A stretch of DNA of 64,000 nt from Chaenocephalus aceratus. Its lineage: Eukaryota; Chordata; Actinopteri; Perciformes; Channichthyidae. Under the pieces are notes generated by a model. The model worked only from the letters and a program-made list of their open reading frames with translations, searched no databases and had not been told where the DNA came from. Position 1 is the first letter of the stretch; each line of letters starts with the position of its first letter. The position numbers were made by a program, and so were the translations under genes. Location: contig JAMFTG010000217.1 in assembly GCA_023974075.1 (NCBI GenBank), positions 167,829 to 231,828 of the forward strand. The letters are read 5' to 3'. Shown piece after piece: positions 61,503-64,000 of the stretch.

Positions 61503-62193
61503 TTAGCAAACATATTTTAAACAGGGTTTTTTCCCGTTTGGTCAAATGCTTTTACATCCTAAAAACAATCAGTAAATCAAATGCTCTGACCAATGTTTTT
61601 GAAGGACTAAGTTTTATGAATTCAGTCATTTAATTCAGACTGGAACAAATTATTGGACAGCCAGTCTACCAGCTAACTACCTACCTAGGGGCTATCTACT
61701 TAGCTGCCTAACTACCTAGCTAACTACCTATATATACCTACCTCCCTAGTTAACTAGTTAGCTTTCTACCTACCTACCTACCTACCTACCTACCTACCTA
61801 CCTACCTACCTACCTACCTACCTACCTACCTACCTACCTACCTACCTACCTACCTACCTACCTACCTACCTACCTACCTACCTACCTACCTACCTACCTA
61901 CCTACCTACCTACCATACCATACCATACCATACCATACCATACCATACCATACCCACCTACCTACCTACCTAGTTAGCTATTTACCTAGTTAGCTATCCA
62001 TCTACCTACTTTCCTAGTTTAGCTCCCTAGTTAAACTACCTACCTAGTTTACCTACCTATATACCTAGTTACCTATCTATACCTAGTTACCTATACTTAC
62101 CTACCTCTGGCTTCAATAGCTGTCAGGTGTGAATAGTAACAGTAGCCATGTCAATAATTTACGTTAATAATCGTACTTTTATGTTAATGATAC
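61503..62193 (+). repeat. 0.7-kb direct repeat, copy 2, with long (CTAC)n and (CATAC)n
   Basis: Collinear with 59290-60012, but the core contains a long uninterrupted (CTAC)n run (about 61768-61912) followed by (CATAC)n to about 61955. Confidence 0.88.
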
Positions 62194-62584
62194 ACGGATT
62201 AATCTCAATATCTCAGATATGCTTTGTCAAGCACTTTGTGACTATGTCTGGGAAAAGCGCTTTATAAATACATTTTACGTATTTACTAATTTACATACTT
62301 CTTGTCTTTATGCCTTCCCCTCAGCAGTACAGAGCGCAGGGAACGAGCATGAGTGTTAGCAGGTGTTAATCCAGCTCGTGTTTTCCCGTGTCCTCTGGGC
62401 TCTCATGGCTGATTACACTGTGTGAGTCCAGAGCGGAGAGGCAGTCAGAGAGGCTGCTGCTGCACTCATTAGTAGACAAGCATGGGTCGCCTCTAAACAC
62501 AGGAACACAGCTTCCCCTGCACAATGTGTCTACTCTAGGACTTCTTCTTTATATTCCATACTTTTGGTGTTCAGTGGATTTACC

Positions 62585-62652
62585 ATGGAGTTGGGGAAGG
62601 GGCACCTGGATCTAAAGACACTACTGCTGGACGATGATGATGTTCAAATGGG
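62585..62652 (+). CDS. Possible first coding exon of an unidentified plus-strand gene
   Basis: ACCATGG gives a strong start context. The 22 codons MELGKGHLDLKTLLLDDDDV-QM plus two bases end at a GTGAGT donor (62653). Upstream 62320-62584 is less AT-rich and could be 5' UTR. I do not recognise the product, and the rest of the gene would lie to the right of the window. It could be chance. Confidence 0.3.
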
Positions 62653-64000
62653 GTGAGTGGACCACACGTTGTATTGTGATCAGTTTTAACGTGGTGATCA
62701 TGTATGTGTAATTGCAATTGACTGCTCGGAAGCTTTGGAGGTGAATTACTTTGTAAATCCCATGGGGCATTCTGAGTTTAATCCAATTCGGTGAGAGCAA
62801 CAGGTTACATGGACAGAGTTATTATTACAGTACAAGGACGTAAATATCCGCAAGAACTATTTTACCTCACATGTACTTCCCGAATGATTACTGAGGAACA
62901 CGGTACGATGTATGAATGTGAGTGAGGATTGTCCCGTCTGTCACTTAACAGTCAGGATATCAGAGGGGCTGCTTCATCACAAGTGCATTTCTACATTTAG
63001 GAGCCTGAAATAGATGGAGACGGTTGGGTTGGGGGGGGGTTTCTTTGTCTTTACTACAATGATGAGTGGATTGGCTCGTTTCCAGTAAATTCCCAGAATA
63101 CTGAGCAGCCTTGAGGATAATTACTGACACTGTGGGATTATTTGTAGACTAATATCTTTCCTGGACTCTTAAACATTAGTGTAAGATTTGACTGTTGATC
63201 GTAGGACTTTTATTATCCTCACTTTTTATGAGATTGACACATGAATCAGAGGCACGCTGAAACAGAGGAGACAGCGAGGAGATCAGTGCAGAGATCTCAT
63301 TCATATCTACCATGCGCATGAATGGAGGCGCAGAATGAGGCTTGTTTTTGTTGAGCGAAGAAACACCAGGCAGCCTGTGACTCTCGGCTCGATTCAGAAT
63401 TCATATTTGATCAGAATCAGGTTTAATGCCAATAAGGTTTACACAAAACAAAGAATTTGCTACGGTGTGATTGATGCATGACAGTTAGTGGAATTAAGTT
63501 GTAAAGAAATTGAGCAAAATACAACTATGTAAAACTATTTTAAGAAACGAGTTCAGCAAATCAAAAACAAGAAGAAAAGTCTACAAGAAATATAAATAAT
63601 ATATACATAAAAGTGAGTACAACAATATGATAATGATGTGAACTCTCAGGAGGTTTTGTGTCAAGTTTAGAACATTATACTCACTGCATAATTTAGAAAC
63701 TTTCATATACATGTTTTTTAGAAAGACAATAGACAGACTTATGACATGCTGCTACACATAACTTATGTTAGCAGTTTCTGCAGTTTTCTTATTATATATG
63801 TCCTGCGGTTTAGCCTAAAGAAGCAGTATACAAACATGTCAGGAATTGTCCCTTCAGGCCACCATACTTGAACAAATGAACCTGAAAATGCAGTGAAATT
63901 CAACAGCGTCCAGAATGAACCCCAGTGAGTGTGGACAAGCTTGATTTCTGAGTTTTTTGAAAACATCTTAAAATACATTTCTCATTCTTGTAAAAACATT
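62653..64000. other. Possible first intron of the plus-strand gene, otherwise featureless
   Basis: No second exon is recognised. A LINE-tail-like block (CAGAATCAGGTTTAATGCCA) lies near 63412. The remainder is AT-rich. Confidence 0.3.

Overview
The window is vertebrate nuclear DNA, almost certainly from a teleost fish. It has split genes with GT-AG introns and one AT-AC intron. It also has dense fish-type interspersed repeats (tRNA-derived SINEs, L2/Rex-like LINE 3' ends, hAT-like and TTAA-flanked non-autonomous DNA elements) and very large minisatellites. Nothing prokaryotic, no CRISPR array and no operon is present. Most long open frames here are artefacts of tandem repeats whose units lack stop codons.

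Three protein-coding genes are readable, all on the minus strand and in the same head-to-tail orientation. (1) ythdc2 (m6A reader and DEAH-box RNA helicase): six 5'-proximal exons between 18144 and 455; the gene runs off the left edge. (2) cel (bile salt-activated lipase/carboxyl ester lipase): complete in 11 exons, 29831 to 19569, but with an apparent one-base frameshift in exon 7. (3) dcp2 (mRNA-decapping Nudix hydrolase): complete in 11 exons, 54128 to 41733. Its intron 2 is a textbook minor-spliceosome (U12) AT-AC intron. A possible first coding exon of an unidentified plus-strand gene lies at 62585-62652. From memory, dcp2 and ythdc2 are also neighbours on human 5q22 in the same relative orientation, whereas cel lies elsewhere in human; this is therefore a conserved block with a local change.

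Layout: 1-18 kb is ythdc2, with introns swollen by a 27-bp minisatellite (5.2-7.4 kb) and a 4-kb CA array studded with telomere-like CTAACCC motifs (8.5-12.6 kb). 19.5-29.9 kb is cel, whose introns carry a nested hAT-like element with a perfect 8-bp target duplication and a 37-bp minisatellite. 30-40 kb is intergenic and is dominated by a 4.6-kb element (32654-37264) with about 0.8-kb terminal inverted repeats, a 6-bp target duplication and captured 28S rRNA sequence. 40.4-54.1 kb is dcp2, with a 3.4-kb, roughly 100-copy 33-bp minisatellite in the intron that splits its Nudix box. 54.2-64 kb is mostly repeats, including a second large 37-bp minisatellite and a 0.7-kb duplicated block.

The strongest candidates for further attention are the AT-AC intron of dcp2, the long-inverted-repeat element with its 28S fragment, the frameshift in cel, the three near-loopless perfect palindromes inside mobile elements, and the repeated pattern of minisatellites growing inside non-autonomous DNA transposons.
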